This document shows, piece after piece, positions 42,210 to 54,800 of a stretch of 64,000 nucleotides of DNA. How positions within the stretch are numbered: position 1 is the first letter of the stretch; each line of letters starts with the position of its first letter. Position numbers and translations under genes: made by a program. The notes beneath the pieces are model-generated. The model had not been told where the DNA came from. It searched no databases and was given only the letters and a program-made list of their open reading frames with translations. Origin of the DNA: Symbiodinium natans (Eukaryota > Sar > Dinophyceae > Suessiales > Symbiodiniaceae); NCBI GenBank assembly GCA_905221605.1, contig CAJNDS010002082.1, forward strand, positions 62,001-126,000, in the 5' to 3' direction.

Positions 42210-42962
42210 TATATATTTAAACCTTCGGCCGATTTCGGCCACGGCCGAAAAGCCACGAACACTGGTCCCCCCAGTGTTCGGCCGATTTCGGCCACGGCCG
42301 AAAAGCCACGAACACTGGTCCCCCCAGTGTTCGGCCGATTTCGGCCACGGCCGAAAAGCCACGAACACTGGTCCCCCCAGTGTTCGGCCGATTTCGGCCT
42401 GGCCGAAAAGCCACGAACACTGGTCCCCCCCAGTGTTCGGCCGATTTCGGCCACGGCCGAAAAGCCACGAACACTGGTCCCCCCAGTGTTCGGCCGATTT
42501 CGGCCTGGCCGAAAAGCCACGAACACTGGTCCCCCAGTGTTCGGCCGATTTCGGCCACGGCCGAAAAGCCACGAACACTGGTCCCCCCAGTGTTCGGCCG
42601 ATTTCGGCCTGGCCGAAAAGCCACGAACACTGGTCCCCCCAGTGTTCGGCCGATTTCGGCCTGGCCGAAAAGCCACAAACACTGGTCCCCCCAGTGTTCG
42701 GTCGGCCCCTCCCCTCCCTCCCCCCCCCCTCCCCTCCCCCCCCTCTCTCCCCCCCTCTCACCCCCTATCCTCACCCCGTCCCCTCCCCTAATCTGACCCT
42801 ATTTATTGTTCGTCGGTGGAAGGTTCAGTGGAAAACGTGTCCGAGTTGGGTAGGTACTCTGGGGAAGATGACAACCGTTTATTTTCTTAATGTTATGGGA
42901 TTCTTTGGGCGGGTGGGTTTTTTTTCTGAGCCTGGAATGAATGCTAGAACAGTGACCCTCTA
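42210..42962 (+). mobile_element. Composite minisatellite-tail element, copy 2
   Basis: TATATATTTAAACCTT at 42211 is followed by a palindromic minisatellite (42226-42703), a C-rich tract (42711-42790) and a tail holding TTCTTAATGTTATGGGATTC (42891) and TTTGGGCGGGTGGGTTTTTTTT, running into (CCCTAAA)n at 42963. The tail matches copies 1 and 3. The start word TATATATTTAAACCTT recurs at about 62762 before another palindromic block. No gene in it: the long frames on both strands are repeat products. Confidence 0.65.
42226..42703. repeat. 53-base palindromic minisatellite, nine units
   Basis: Each unit carries two hairpins: TTTCGGCC-AC-GGCCGAAA and GAACACTGG-TCCCC-CCAGTGTTC. Units come in two forms, with GGCCACGGCC or the shorter GGCCTGGCC loop, and are otherwise nearly identical. 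Confidence 0.97.
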
Positions 42963-43090
42963 GACCCTAAACCCTAAACCCTAAACCCTAAACCCTAAAC
43001 CCTGAACCCCAAACCCTAAACCCCAAACCCTAAACCCTGAACCCCAAACCCTCAACCCTCAACCCTAAACCCTAAACCCCTAGACCCTTC
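42963..43090 (-). repeat. Telomere-type array at the end of composite copy 2
   Basis: About 16 units, CCCTAAA with CCCCAAA and CCCTCAA variants; it leads to the S2 exon acceptor at 43115. Confidence 0.9.
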
Positions 43091-43115
43091 AACCCCTGGA
43101 CCCTTCAGCCCACAG

Positions 43116-43165
43116 GTTCCTTCTCGAGTTGGTGCTCCGTGTGGCGGCTGCAGGACAGACGGGCC
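43116..43165 (+). CDS. Channel exon: S2 helix
   Basis: CAGCCCACAG precedes FLLELVLRVAAAGQTGRL. A hydrophobic helix carrying Glu then Arg (LELVLR) is the S2 signature. The donor may be GTTTGG at 43166. Confidence 0.6.
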
Positions 43166-46100
43166 GTTTGGGGTTCAAAAGGGTTTAGGGTTTAGGGTTT
43201 AGGGTTCAGGGTTTAGGGTGTAGGGATTTAGGAGTTAGGCGGGTTAAGGGGGCTTGGGGGGGGGGGGGTTTAGGGGCTTTGCTTCGGCATTTTTTTGTTT
43301 TGTTAAAGATTCTCTCATGTTGCCAGTGGCTCTTGCCGCATGTTGCCGCTTTGTTTTCGATTAACATCAAAAATGAAGCGTAAGTTCTTGTTAAAGGTAT
43401 ATATATATATATACATGTGTATATATATATATATATATATGTATATATCTCTGTGTGTGTGTGTGTGATAGTTGACCGCGTTCAAGCGCCTGGTCAGGAA
43501 AGCAGAGGACCTCAGTAGGGCTCCTGTTTGCTGATCTGTCTTCCTTCAAGCTGTTTTGGTGTTTCGCAGGCAGAGACTACAGGGGGCAGAAGAACCAACA
43601 GTATTCCCCCTATGGTCCCTAGAAAGTTATACTATACTCGCCCCCCAAAACCCTATTCTATTTCATCAAGGCGCCGATGGTACGCAAGAAGATGCAAAAG
43701 AAGGCCCTGTTGCTAAACCGCCCTTTCTTAGTGGCGAATCTCGTCCTGCAGTCATAGGCACTGTCGATTGGGAACAAGAACGGGCAGCAGTCGAGTCCCT
43801 TGTGAAAAAAGTAGCTCTCAACCCTAAATCTTCCCTAAACCCTAAACCCTAAGCCCTAAACCCGAAACCCGAAACCCTAAACCCTAAACCCTCCAACCGA
43901 AGCCTTGCCGGCCTTGTGCGAGTGTGAGAGTCGAAACCCTAAACCCTAAACCCTAAACCCTAAATCCTAAATCCTAAACCCTAAACCGAAATCTTCCTGC
44001 CTCCAGGAGCAAGCTACTTCACAGCGAAGGGAGGTGAGGGGGGGCGGGGTCATGCCCCAGGGCGTACCTCTACGTTTTTTGAGGCTTAGGGTTCAGGGTT
44101 TAGGGTTTAGGGTTTAGGGTTCAGGGTTCAGGGTTCAGGGTCCCTACCCTAAACCCTGCATGGGGGCAGTGATGGTGTTCCTGGCCGGGTGGCGAGCTAG
44201 GTGGGGGCAGAGCCTCAGAATCTAAAATTGTGAGCTTGCCAAGGCCCAACCGCCCAAGCGCTGAACCCTCAAATCCCATGGCGCCCAAACTTCAGGTTTA
44301 GTGTTTAGGGTTAAGGGTTAAGGGTTTAGGGTTTAGGGTTCCTTGGCATATTCTCCAGCAAGCTTGATCAGAGGCCACGCGTCGAACATAAGTATCATCA
44401 TGAAGGTTTCAAGGTAGGTTACCTTACTCAGAACCCTACGTAGAACTACCAATGAACCTTCAAGTAAACCTTTTACCGCCGCGTTCTACAGCGTCTGTCC
44501 CACATGCACGTCTTGCACGCGCAGGCCTCTTCAACCTCCTGGATGCGCTGCTCATCTTCATGATGTTCGCCGATGCTATCTGCGCTCTTGCCAACGTCTA
44601 CATGCTGGGTATTGATGACGGCGGGCCCGGTGTGAGGTTGAAAGCCACAAGGGGGCTGAGAAGGTAGGGTTAGGGGCCACAGTTGTGTGGTTTCAGTGCC
44701 TTGGTGTCAAGAGGATGGAGGCATAGAGGCAAGGGTTTCGAGCGGACGACAACGTAATGTCTGAGTCTCAGAACCCAAGCGCGCGAACGGGGGCTGATGG
44801 ATATTGGAGGCGCCGGTTGCCGGCACGACATGTGCGTGAGCGTTGGGGCCGCAAACTTCGCAGCTTCAAAAACACCTTGACCGAGCCTTCTGGCCTAAGC
44901 TCCAAATCCCAGTCTCTGAATGGCAGGGTTTAAAGTCTTTAAGCCCCTTTTGGGGTTTTCCGGGTTTTTAGTTTTTTTTTCTTTGGGTTTTTCAGGTTAT
45001 TTGAGGGTGTTTAGGGTTTCAGGATTAGGGGCTTCGGCTCCATAGGGTTTAGGGTCAACAGCCCAGCCGAAACAAGTCCGAAGCCAAAACATATCAAAAC
45101 TCCAAAGTTGGATGTTCCCCTTTGTGCTAACCGTCTTTAGTAGGGATTATAGTACCCCCTATTATCATCCGTAGTAAGAACTGTTCGTATAAGGGGGAAC
45201 ATCCCAACTCCAAAGCTTCATTCGCAGGCGGGCTGATGAAGCTCTACCGCGTCGCACGGCTTCTGCGAGTGGCGCGCATGGCGCGATTGTGTCTCGGGCG
45301 ACTGCAGACTGTTTAATGTAACAGCTTGACCTTTAATCCCACAAGATCTGAGACCCTGAATCCCTGAACTGAGCCCCTTGTCCCGAGTCCCCAGCTTACC
45401 TTGTCCCCACAGCCTACACTCTCAAGCCAGGGGTCCTCCACGCAGACCCGGAAACGTCTGCATAGGGTGGGCTCTTGAAGGAGGACCCCTTACGTAGCGT
45501 TATGAAGTAAGATGCCGAACCTCATGTAGAGCAACCTCTGCGGCCGGCTGCAGATTTAGAACCGGCTGTGCCCCTTGAGTTTTTTTTAGTAAAGCGAGTT
45601 CCATCTGCAAGGGCCTTGCTACGATCGTAGCTAAGAGGGTTTAGGGTTTAGGGTTTAGGGTTTAGGGTTTAGGAGAGTCTGGACATCACAGCTGTATGGG
45701 TCTTCCTTTGCGGGTCTTTCTTCTCCACCCGGTCTTATACTGCTCAGCTTCCAAACGGTGTAATCATGCTCCACCCTAGGCGTACGCATCCCGATGTTGT
45801 TGACATGTCTGGCTGGACATGCAAAACACAGGGATTCGAACACACTAACCCTAAACTCTAAACTCTAAACCCTAAACCCTAAACCCTAAACCCCAAACCC
45901 TAAACGCTCAGGTTCCACATGGTACCAGAGCTGCACTTCACTCTGACGCTCATGACAACGCCTCCTGGACGGGACCACTTATGGAAACTCCAACCTTCAC
46001 CAAAACCTCGCACTTTTACATGCAGTTGTGCTGGGCATGAGGATGTTCCCCTTTATGCTATCAGCTCCTTAGTAGGGATGATAACAAGGGGGTACTACAA

Positions 46101-47384
46101 TCCCGATGAAGGTCTGTTAGTATGAGGGGGGCATCCCAAACTTGGCAGGTTTTGTGTTTCATTCTTACCGGTTCAGGGTTTAGGGTTTAGGGTTTAGGGT
46201 TTAGGTTCTCCCAGCAGCGTGAGCCCACTGGCCAACATGCCACGTTTCAAGCCTCCAACTTCTCGTGTTGGACATTGCCCCCCCACATGATGTTCAAGAA
46301 CCCAAGGCTCTAAAAGGCTTCCGTCATCTTGAAGAGCTGACCAACTACCCCAAAACAAAGACTACCCAAAGTCGAGCTAGTCCGGTGGTACCCTTTGATC
46401 TTTTTTTCGTTCGGGGTTCCCTTATAAAGTAGCCAACCCCAAGAAAGGGTGCCCTTATTCTAACAGTGTTTTGTCTCGCTTTCGAACCCTCTCCTGCCTC
46501 TTCCGGAGGTCGTCTACATCCTTCTTCTGGGCCGCGGTGCTGATGCTGCTCATCATGCGGGGAGCTCAAGTTCTGTGCTAAACTTTGGGCCCCATGCCCT
46601 GAAGGCGCCATGAAAGCCCGAACTTTCAACTTCAATCAGGACCCTCAAACCCTGAACCCTAAACCCTAAACCAACTGGTTTGTGGAGCATTGCTAGACGG
46701 TTTGCAAAAAAAGCCCTAAACCCGAAACCCTAAACCCTGACCCTGAACCCTGTTTGCCGCTGGGAGCCTCGACCCTGAACCCCAAACCTTAACCCCCCTG
46801 ACTCAAACCCCGAACCCAAAAGCCTCGAGCCCCAAACCCCAAACTCTGAACCCCAACTTCAGGCGAGGCATCCGTTCTCGCGGGCTTGAGGGCTAACCCT
46901 CGTTGGCCTCAGGGCTTCCACTAAGACCCCAGGAGACTCGAAGCCCTTAAAACTCTGAACCCCACGAAGAAGAGTGAGGAGCCTAGCCAGGAGAATATAG
47001 TTAGGGTTTAGGTTTTAGGGTTTAGGGTTTAGGGTTTAGGGTTATGGAGCTTCGTAGTGCGCCTACACCTGTTGGCGAGCATGAACAGCTTGTCCAGGCA
47101 AAAGGGTTAAGTCAAGGAGGTTGCTTTCCTGCTCGAAGCGGCCTGAGGTATCTGGTGGCGCTGTACTTCACGGTGGACACTTGGGAGCAGTTTAGGGTTT
47201 AGGGTTTATTTAGGGTTTAGGATTTAGGGTGTGGGGTCTTAGGGTGCTTGAACCCATGCGTCAAAAAGCGAAAGCCACGCAAACCCTAGTGGTAGAGCAA
47301 ACCGAGGAGAACTGAGTGTAACCCTGATTAAACCCTCAATAAACCCTAGGCCCCAAACCCTAGATGAGGGTCCCTTCTGGGTGT

Positions 47385-47416
<32 letters not shown>

Positions 47417-48003
47417 GGGAGGGTCTTGATAAGAGATTCCATCGAGTAAGCCCTAAACCCTAAAAAACCAAACCCCAATGACCTCTCCGAGACTCAAGGG
47501 AAGCCGGGTCGGGTTTAGGGTTTAGGGTTTAGGGTTTAGGGTTTAGGGTTTGGGGTTTAGGGTTTAGGGTTTAGGGATGCCATGGAACCCGAGGTCCCCT
47601 CCCCCCCCCCCGCCCTACAAAACCTCAAAATGCCTTCTGAATCCTCCTCCTTGAGGGTTTAGGGTTTAGGGAAACCCTAAACCCTAAACCCTAAACCCTA
47701 AACCCTAAACCCTAAACCCTGAACCCTAACCCTAAACCCTAAACCCTAGACATCTAAAAGAGGTCATTGGGGTTGTAAGAAAAACCCTAAACCCTAAACC
47801 CTGAACCCTAAACCCAAAACCCTAAACCCCAGGGTCTAGTCCCAAAAAGAAATAACGAACAAAGGAAGATCGAAGATCGCTTTTGCTGAGGTCGCGCGGC
47901 AGTTTGCCGAGGCCACGGAGGGCGTTGTTCCCGAACTGGAGGCCAGATAGGGGGGGGGGGGTTAGGGTTTAGGGTTTAGGGTTTAGGGTTTAGGGTTTAG
48001 GGT

Positions 48004-48049
<46 letters not shown>

Positions 48050-51000
48050 GGTTTAGGTTCCCCGAAAATAAGGGCTTGTGGGGAGTTGGGGATTGGAGCG
48101 TAGGGATTCGGGTGCCCTCAGGGTTTGAGTGCTGCTGGGGTCAGACTTTTGGGGCTCTAAGCACAGCACAGGGTTTCAGGGTTCAGGGTTCAGGGTTCAG
48201 GGTTTAGCGTTTAGGGTTTAGGGTTTAGGGTTTAGGGTTTAGGGTTTAGGGTTAGTGTTGGAGGTTTAGGCAGCTACCGGGTTAAGGGCATTGAGGTGGG
48301 TCTGAGGGCGCTAGGGCTTTAGGGTTTTCGGGCTTTTGGACAATAGGCTTCCTGATGTAAAAGGACTTTAGTTTTTTTGAGTAGGGTTAGGGTTGAGGGT
48401 TTAGCGCTTAAGGCTTAGGGGTTAGGGTGTCAGGCCGGTGGAGGGTCCGGGCGTTTGTATTGGGTTTTGTTGCCAGGTGTTCGGGCAAGATTTGTTGGGG
48501 TTTGGGTGTTGGAGTAAGGGGTGGGGTGGCATCAGATCCGGAAGTTGAGTTGCTAAAGCTTTCTCCCCTTAAGAGAAACTCCTAGACTTTGGCCCCCAGT
48601 GCAGGTACTCGTACTACCTTTCAAGGGGCTTAAGGAGGAACCCTTATAAGGGACCTTCGGGGTCATTTAGGGGCTATTTAGGGGCTACTTAGGTACATAG
48701 TGTCCCTCCTTGCACCCTTTAATTGTACTGCCTTGTTGCATGGCAGACACTCAGGACGGCTGTTCGGCAGCCGAGTACCCGGCAGAGCTCGCAGGGTTGA
48801 AAAGGGATGCTCAGCGGGCTTCTACTTGCAGCCCACCTGGAGAATCCTACATATCCTGAAAGAAGGGGAGGTTCGACCCCTCAACCCAGAACCATCTAGG
48901 GTTTAGGGTAGCTTAGGGTAGTTTAGGGTTGAGGGTTTAGGGTTTTGAATCTGGCTAGTCCTCAAGCCCAGTTGCAAAGGTTTAGGGTTTAAGGTTTAGG
49001 GTTTAGGGTTTAGGGTTTAGGGTTTAGGGTTTAGGGTTTAGGGTTTAGGGTTTAGGGCACAGCTGATGCTTAGAGCCTGCACTCAAAAAAGAGTTTGGGG
49101 CAATTAGCTTCCGGCAGGTCTTCTGGGGCACGACGGGCAAGTCCATCAACTCGCTGCATCTTGGCTGCGTTCCGCACGCGTCTTTGTGTGTGGGGCTTAG
49201 GGATGTTTGGGGTTTAGGGTTTAGGGGTTTTAAGGTTTAGGGTTTAGGGTGTAGGGTTTAGGGCAACAGGGGTTAGGGGTTTAGGGGTGCTTCCCGTGCA
49301 CATGGCTCCGACGGCTAGTTCGTGTCTTTCAGTCTTTCAGTCTCTGATGAGAGAACTCCAGAGTCAAGACCCTAAACCCTAAACCCTAAACCCTAGACCC
49401 TAGACCCTAGACCCTAGACCCTAAACCCTAAACCCTAAACCCTAAACCCTAAGCCCTAAACCCTAAACCCTAAACCCTAAACCGTGGTGTTTTTGTGTTG
49501 ATGGCTCCAGATGCCTAGCTCAATGTTGCGAGACAGGGAAGCAAGGGCAGCAGTCGAGTCCCTTGTGAAAAGGGTACACCCCTAAACCCTCGAGTCCGGC
49601 GTTTTTGCGTCAATGAGGCTTTCAATCTCAAGATTGTTCAGAGATCCTGCAGACTTGGTATCTTCCAGGGTCCTTATGGCCCCAAACCCCAAACCTTCCC
49701 CCCCCCCCTTCAAGCCCTAAGCCGCAAGCCCTAAGCCCGAAGCCCCAAGCCCCAAGCCCCAAGCCCGAAGCCCTAAGCCCCAAGCCCCAGCCCTAAGCCC
49801 TAAGCCCTGAGCCCTCAGCCGTCAGCCCTAAGCCCTGAACCCTAAGCCCTAGCCCTAAGCCCCTAAGCCCTGAACCCTAAATAATTCGGGATTTTGGGTG
49901 CTCATGTCGCAGGCTGCGCAGGTCTCTTGGGTGGACTTGGGGCTGTCGAAGTTTCAAGACTCCAGGAAGGGTACAGGCTGTTTAAATTTAGGGTTTTTGG
50001 GGTTTAGGGTTTAGGGTTTAGGGTTTAGGAAGAGTTAAGGTGTTTAGGCTTTAGTTCAGGTCCTCACTAGAGCTGCACCGCGGCCAAATATGCTGCTTCT
50101 GCGCAATGGACAGCGTGCTTCACAGGACAGTCTCCCAAATACCCTAGACCCCAAACTCTGAGCTTTTCGAAAACGACCCGAAACCTTTTGCCCCAGCCCC
50201 AAGCCCCAAACCCCAACCACCGAACCGCACTCCTGGAACCTCACAGTCGAAAGCCCATAGCTGAAATCTAGACCAGACTGGGCTGAGGGGTTAGGCTTAG
50301 GGGTTAGTTTAGGGGCAAGCACCTGAAGCGCAAGGTTTCTGGCCGTCTTCGGCGGGCAGGACAGACCCGCATGCCAGGATGAATGCAAAGGGAAAGGATT
50401 TTGACACCCTAATCTTCCCCTAAGTCCCAACCAACTTGCACTTGAGTTGGATTCTTTGACGAGCGAGGTGCCCCTAAAACCCGAAATCCTGAAGCCTGTG
50501 AGAGAGTTGTGGGCCCGACTGGAGGCCCAGGCTGCCGGGTTGTAGGCTTCAGGACACCTAGCGAGGCCAGCGGGCCTAGGCTTTCTGGGTTTCAGTGGAA
50601 GAGGGAATGGGTGAAGGATTTAGGGCTCGGGGTTCAGTACGGAGAGGGCTCGCAGGAAAAATGTACGAGAGTGTGAGATGGGAGAGGGAGGGTGCGAGAG
50701 GCAGATGTTTGATGACCACGTAGCTCACAGGCCGGAGACTTTGGGGATTAGGTTCTCACGGGAACTCAGCGGGACCCGGCTGTCTCACGAACTGACTCGG
50801 GCTTGTCCTTGATATGCCATAGAAGGAAGCAAGGAAGAGAGCGCGAGGGAGCGAGAAAGAGAGAGAGAGAGAGAGAAAGCGAGAGAGAGCGAGCGAGCGA
50901 ACGAGCGAGAGAGAGAGAGAGAGAGCGAGAGAGAGTGGAGGGGATGACAAATAGTCCTGCTACCAACAGGGTCCGGGTATCTGGGTGGTGGCCATGTTGA

Positions 51001-51796
51001 GGGGCCGGCCGGGCCAGCACAGGGCCGCACCAGTAGGAGACCTGGGTGAAAGTGAGCGGAAGCGCCGTAGGCTTGCTGCATACGAGGTGGGTTGCACGAA
51101 AGCTGACAAAGTGATGAACACCGTGTTTTCGAGTCCGATAGGGGGATTGGCCTCCGAGTTGCCAGAAAGTGTCACGCGAATCGGCCTCAAAAAGCTACCA
51201 GGACTGGCACAACATGCTGCTGGTCTTCGGCGATGGTGCCTGGTCTGAGGGCTGGGTTGGCGCATAGTGTCGAGAGTCTCAACAGTCGAGGGATGTCCAA
51301 GTCGGAGGGTCTCAGTCCACTAGGTGCGTGTGTACCACAAGACGGCCATCAAGTCGCGCGCAAGATGGTTTTGTAGAGGCAAAATGCAACAAGACCACAG
51401 CCGGGTAGCTTGTGTAATATGTGCTTTGGGCAGCAAATAAAAGGGATGAGAGAACTTATATGTGTACAGACATAAATGTATGTAAACATAGATAAAAGTA
51501 CATACGTCTTGCTATATCTACACACATGAATATAAGTTTGTTTTAATAAGCCAAAATGAAACAAACATACATACATACGTACGTACGTACATACATACAT
51601 ACACGACACGCGCATGTGCGCGTGCGCGCCTGTGCGCTTCGTGGCACGCGCTTCGCGTTTTGCACGAGCTCCGGGGCCGACCCAAAAAGGTCAGGTGACG
51701 ACCCTGCCGGTGGCCCAAGCTCCAGCCACCCTAAAGAAACCCTAGTTTTAGGGTTTAGGATTTAGGGTTTAGGGTTTTGGGTTTTGGGTTTTGGGT

Positions 51797-51835
<39 letters not shown>

Positions 51836-54800
51836 GGTGTACCCGAAACCCCGAACCCTAAACCTTAAACCCTTATCATACTCGCTCACGTGTGCGCGGT
51901 TCAACCCCTCTTACAGGCTTCAGGAAAGAACGCTTCACAAGGTTCTGGGCTGCAAAACTGTATCAGAGGGGCAGCCTAACTTCGTCAACCCTTGGGTTTG
52001 GGGACCCTTGTTAAAGATCCTCTTCAGGGGTATATTAGGGCCATATTAGGATTTAGGGTTTAGGGTAGGGCCATATTACGGGCCATACTAGGAGTACGTT
52101 AAGGGCAGCCTTTAGGGGTACACCTAAGGCTAGTCTTAAATCCCTTGACTCTCAGAATCCCTAAGACCTCAACTTCCTGCAGATCCCTATGCTCCACAAG
52201 CCCCTAAACCCTAAACCCTAAACCCTAAACCCTAAACCCTAAACCCTAAACCCTAAACCCTAAACCCTAAACCCTAAACCCTAAACCCTAAACCCTAAAC
52301 ATCCCGACCCCCAAGGCTCCTGGTGGTACATCGTCAACAGCATCGTGCTCTCCCTGTTCGTGGGTTTCGCCCTGGTGGTGCTGCTCAACCTCGTGAGCCC
52401 TGGCTGCGCGTTTAGGGCTTTGGGGCTTAGAGTATCTTAGAGTTTAGGGACCCTAAACCCCAAAACCCTAAACCCCAAACCCTAAACCCTAAATGCAAAG
52501 AGTTTAGGGTTGCGGGCTTTGTAAGGGTTTGCTTTTTCGGGGAGGGGGGGGGGGGCGGATGGAGGTTAGGGTTTAGGGTTTAGGGTTTCGGGTTTTGCCC
52601 TGGTTTCAACATGGCGGTTCCGTTCTGCCACCTACAGGTGCCTTGCGATTGGCGCACCTGCGCTCTGGGACCTGTCGGACCCTAAGCCCTAAACCCTAAA
52701 CCCTAAACGCTAAACCCTAAACCCTAAACCCTAAACCCTAAACCCTAAACCCTAAACCCTAAACCCTAAACCCTAAACCCCAAACCCCAAACCCCAAACC
52801 CTAAACCCTAAACCCTAAACCCCTAACCCTAACCTTCCCTGAAGCCGTAATCCCTAGGCACCACACCCACGGCTAAGAGGGTTGACCACCACTGGTCCGT
52901 TGTGCGTCAGCACACGTCAGGAACGGTGTCCTGGTCGAGGGTGCGCAGACCATGATTGCCGAGAGGCGGCCAGTTCCATGCAATGAAGATGTGCAAACAG
53001 CAAGAGTAACTCAGTAGTAGAGACGTGCAATGGCCCATCTGTCTGTTTGGCCAGTTTTTCTGGTGTACAGTTCTTGCACGACTTCGAACCCTTGCTTGAG
53101 ACCATGAGGGGATACGAACCCGATGTTACCGACAGGAAGCAGCACGAGCTGGTGCGCATGGCGGCGGACATCTTCGTGCAGACAGGGCACAAAGCGGGCA
53201 GCGAGCCTTGGCTTGCAGGTGTTTCAGGTCAACCCCCGACATGTTCCATTGAGCCCTGAAGCTTAATGTGCACTGGGACCCTCCGATTCCTTGCTTTCTT
53301 CGCCCGTGCTCTACAACCTCAATAAGCCCTGGATTCTTTGCTCCTAGCTCCTACGCACGCGAGCTTGGGAGCCGCATGAACACCCACTGTGCTCGGTGCA
53401 CATAAGGAGCTGTCGCCAGAGGAGTTTGACGAGCTCGTGAACACCAAGGTCCGCCCCCCTGTGAAGCTTGAAGTCCCCCCACCCCCCCCACCTTGGCACC
53501 CCCCTCCCCCCTAATGAAGGAATATGCTTCAAACTCTGAAAAAGGTCCCAACTACGAACCCGGGACCGCGAAGGCAGTCAAGGAGCATTGGGCTCAATAG
53601 GTTCTTGCTAAGGAATGGGGGGAATGAGGTGCCCTACCATCATCCCTTGAAGGGTACATAAAGGGGGATTTAGGGTACCCCCTAAACCCTAAACCCTAAA
53701 CCCTAAACCCTAAACCCTAAACCCTAAACCCTAAACCCGAAACCCGAAACCCGAAACCCGAAACCCTAAACCCTAAACCCTAAACCCTAAACCCTAAACC
53801 CTAAACCCTAAACCTCATGCCCACATTCCCTACAAAGAGCCAGCCAGCCCAAAGCTTGAGTTGTAGTGCATCCCCAAGCTGCCAGGCGATGGACAACTAC
53901 CTGGAAGCCATCGGCAACTTGGACACCCCCGCCCCCCCCGCCAAAAAACATAAACTAACCCTAAACCCCAAACCCTTAACCCTTAACCCTAAACCCTATA
54001 CCCTAAACCCTTAACCCTAAACTCTAATCCCAAAACCCTAAACCCTTAACCCTTGATTTGGGGAACCGTGCACCCTAAACCCGAAACCCTGAAATCTTCT
54101 GCGGGTGGGCCCGGGTGGGTGGCGGGGTGGCGACACTAAACCCTAACCTGTGTCCGAGTCTACACGCCCTTCAGCTCCCTAAACCTAACCCCTAAACCCT
54201 CAACCCTAAACCCTAAACCCCTAGCCCCTAAACCCTAAACCCCAAACCCCTAAACCCTAAACCCTAGCCCTAAACCCTAAACCACTAGAACTCGAAAGCT
54301 CGGCTCCAAGGTATCGACCCCAACGAGGCAAGGGACCGCCTCTTCCGCTTCCTGGACCTGGACGACTCCGGGAGCTTGAGCGTGGTGGAGCCGCCTGGGC
54401 TCCATTTTTGCTTTTGGGGGTTTAGGGCTTACCCTAAACCCGAAACCCTAAACCCTAAACCCTAAACCCTAAACCCCAAGCCCTAAACCCTAAACCCGAA
54501 ACCCTAAACCCTAAACCCCAAGCCCTAAGCCCTAAGCCCCAAAACGGTTTGAAACCAGCTCTCCGGACCACGGTGTTTGAAGCATAGTTCTCTGGCCCCG
54601 GGGTGATTAACAAACAGCCGACGAAGGGTGCCGACCCAAAAGCTCGCCTGGATGGCTCCCATGTAAACCCTGAAACCCTAAAAACCCTAAAACCCTAAAA
54701 CCCTAAAACCCTAAAACCCTAAAACCCTAAAACCCTAAAACCCACTACCCTAATTTTTAGGGTTTTAGGGTTTTAGGGTGCCCTAAAACCCTAAAACCCT

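Noticed and set aside
42116-42963. Six long overlapping open frames of 138-229 codons on both strands
   Set aside because: They arise from a 53-base repeat whose length is not a multiple of three, so the same peptides recur in every frame on both strands; no coding bias.
45760-45850. Possible tRNA T-loop (TTCGAATC on the minus strand)
   Set aside because: No matching acceptor, D or anticodon arms could be found. No tRNA or rRNA gene was recognised anywhere in the window.
46380-46455. Possible further inverted-repeat family (GGGGTTCCCTTATAAAG; similar at 27255 and 57535)
   Set aside because: Shared words such as AAAGGGTACCCTTTT and TTCCTAGGT are real, but I could not define both ends, so it is not listed as an element.
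50756-51081. Three minus-strand frames with SLSLSLS/LARSLAR peptides
   Set aside because: Translation of a (GA)n tract.
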